13,857 nt of DNA from the NCBI GenBank assembly GCA_003561665.1, contig PWVY01000052.1, forward strand, positions 1 to 13,857, given 5' to 3'. The translations under genes and the position numbers were made by a program. Source of the DNA: Thermoplasmata archaeon (lineage in GTDB: Archaea > Thermoplasmatota > SW-10-69-26). The notes beneath the pieces were generated by a model. The model ran no database searches and had not been told where the DNA came from. It worked only from the letters and a program-made list of their open reading frames with translations. Below, piece after piece: positions 13,420 through 13,857 of this stretch (positions within the stretch are counted from its first letter, which is position 1; every line of letters starts with the position of its first letter).

Positions 13420-13857
13420 ATGTACACCGCGGGCAAGAGTGGTCTCAAATCGTCCGCGAGAATTGGAAGGATACCACCGGATTCCTTCTCGCCCTCTCAC
13501 AACCATGCATCAATATCCGAGAGGAAGAACTCGCTGCCATCGAAAGCAACTGTGTCCTCGTCGGGCTCGACTTCAAGGACCTTGAAGCCTGGGAACCTCC
13601 CTCGTCCTGGATTCTCGGGGTTCTCCTATGTCCAAACGATTCCACGGAACGTTTGGCCCAATGGACCCTCGAGAACGACGTCAAAGCCGAACGCATCCAC
13701 TTCTACCTCCATCCCCAAACGCCATGGGAAGCCCTTCGACCCTGGGATCAAGCAGGCCTGCCAACCAACCAAGCCGACGACGACATCGACACTTGGGAGC
13801 GACTCCACAAGCGCTTCGGGCTCGCCCTCAACGACCAAGTGGCGAAAGACCACGGCC
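13416..13857 (+). CDS. Unknown protein co-transcribed with the regulator (3' end outside window)
   Basis: The frame from the ATG at 13416 is open to the window edge, 147 complete codons. The start overlaps the regulator's stop (ATGA). The protein is soluble-looking and rich in Trp (EWSQIV, ENWKDT, EAWEPPSSW, QWTLEND, PWEALRPWD), with two pairs of hydrophobic strands (CVLVGLDF, WILGVLLC) and a later helix (TWERLHKRFGLAL). No signal peptide, membrane segment or known motif is seen. Codon use matches the neighbours. It may be the target, sensor or partner of the winged-helix regulator; the function cannot be named. Confidence 0.7.
   Translation, partial: MNVHRGQEWSQIVRENWKDTTGFLLALSQPCINIREEELAAIESNCVLVGLDFKDLEAWEPPSSWILGVLLCPNDSTERLAQWTLENDVKAERIHFYLHPQTPWEALRPWDQAGLPTNQADDDIDTWERLHKRFGLALNDQVAKDHG

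Noticed and set aside
1..13857. tRNA genes, CRISPR arrays, toxin-antitoxin or restriction genes
   Set aside because: No cloverleaf with a T-loop motif, no regularly spaced repeats and no such protein motifs were found on either strand by reading.

Overview
The window looks archaeal. Start codons often sit 23-29 bases downstream of a TATA-like box (ATG at 312, ATG at 1559, GTG at 5645, 7941 and 13063), the pattern of leaderless archaeal transcripts. Secreted proteins have archaeal-style surface signals, including a lipobox and a PGF-CTERM-like tail, and several families (pseudo-HD YhaM-like protein, stand-alone E2-type acyltransferase, RsmF-like RNA methyltransferase with PUA-like tail, haloarchaeal-type aldo/keto reductase) fit a GC-rich euryarchaeon or Thermoplasmatota relative. 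The exact lineage cannot be fixed from the sequence alone.

Positions 1-3914 form a cell-surface block: a partial lipoprotein with a carboxypeptidase-regulatory-like domain (minus), a secreted protein with a PGF-CTERM-like anchor (minus), and a divergent two-gene plus-strand operon encoding a very histidine-rich beta-helix surface protein and a small-residue/Gln/Asn-rich secreted helical protein. The two operon genes overlap by 11 bases and the second has a strong Shine-Dalgarno site. Positions 3974-6508 hold an OB-fold plus HD-like protein whose HD metal ligands are mostly gone, a short secreted protein of unknown function behind a stretch of mutually exclusive hairpins, and a catalytic-domain-only 2-oxoacid dehydrogenase E2-like acyltransferase whose TATA box is inside a perfect palindrome.

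Positions 6496-9126 (minus) hold an RNA m5C methyltransferase and an aldo/keto reductase. Upstream of the reductase is a gene-free stretch of about 410 bases with strong inverted repeats behind a good minus-strand TATA box; it may be a structured RNA or an unusually long leader. An intact ISL3-family insertion sequence follows (9537-10878), with 27-base imperfect terminal inverted repeats. Right of the IS are two tiny ORFs, the first possibly the remnant of a gene cut by the IS.

Positions 11221-13857 hold a ferritin-like protein (minus), a threonine ammonia-lyase with a C-terminal ACT domain, and then an autoregulated-looking operon. In that operon a TATA box, a perfect 18-base operator-like dyad and a GTG start follow directly one after another, encoding a HxlR-like winged-helix regulator whose stop overlaps (ATGA) the start of an unrecognised gene that runs off the window.
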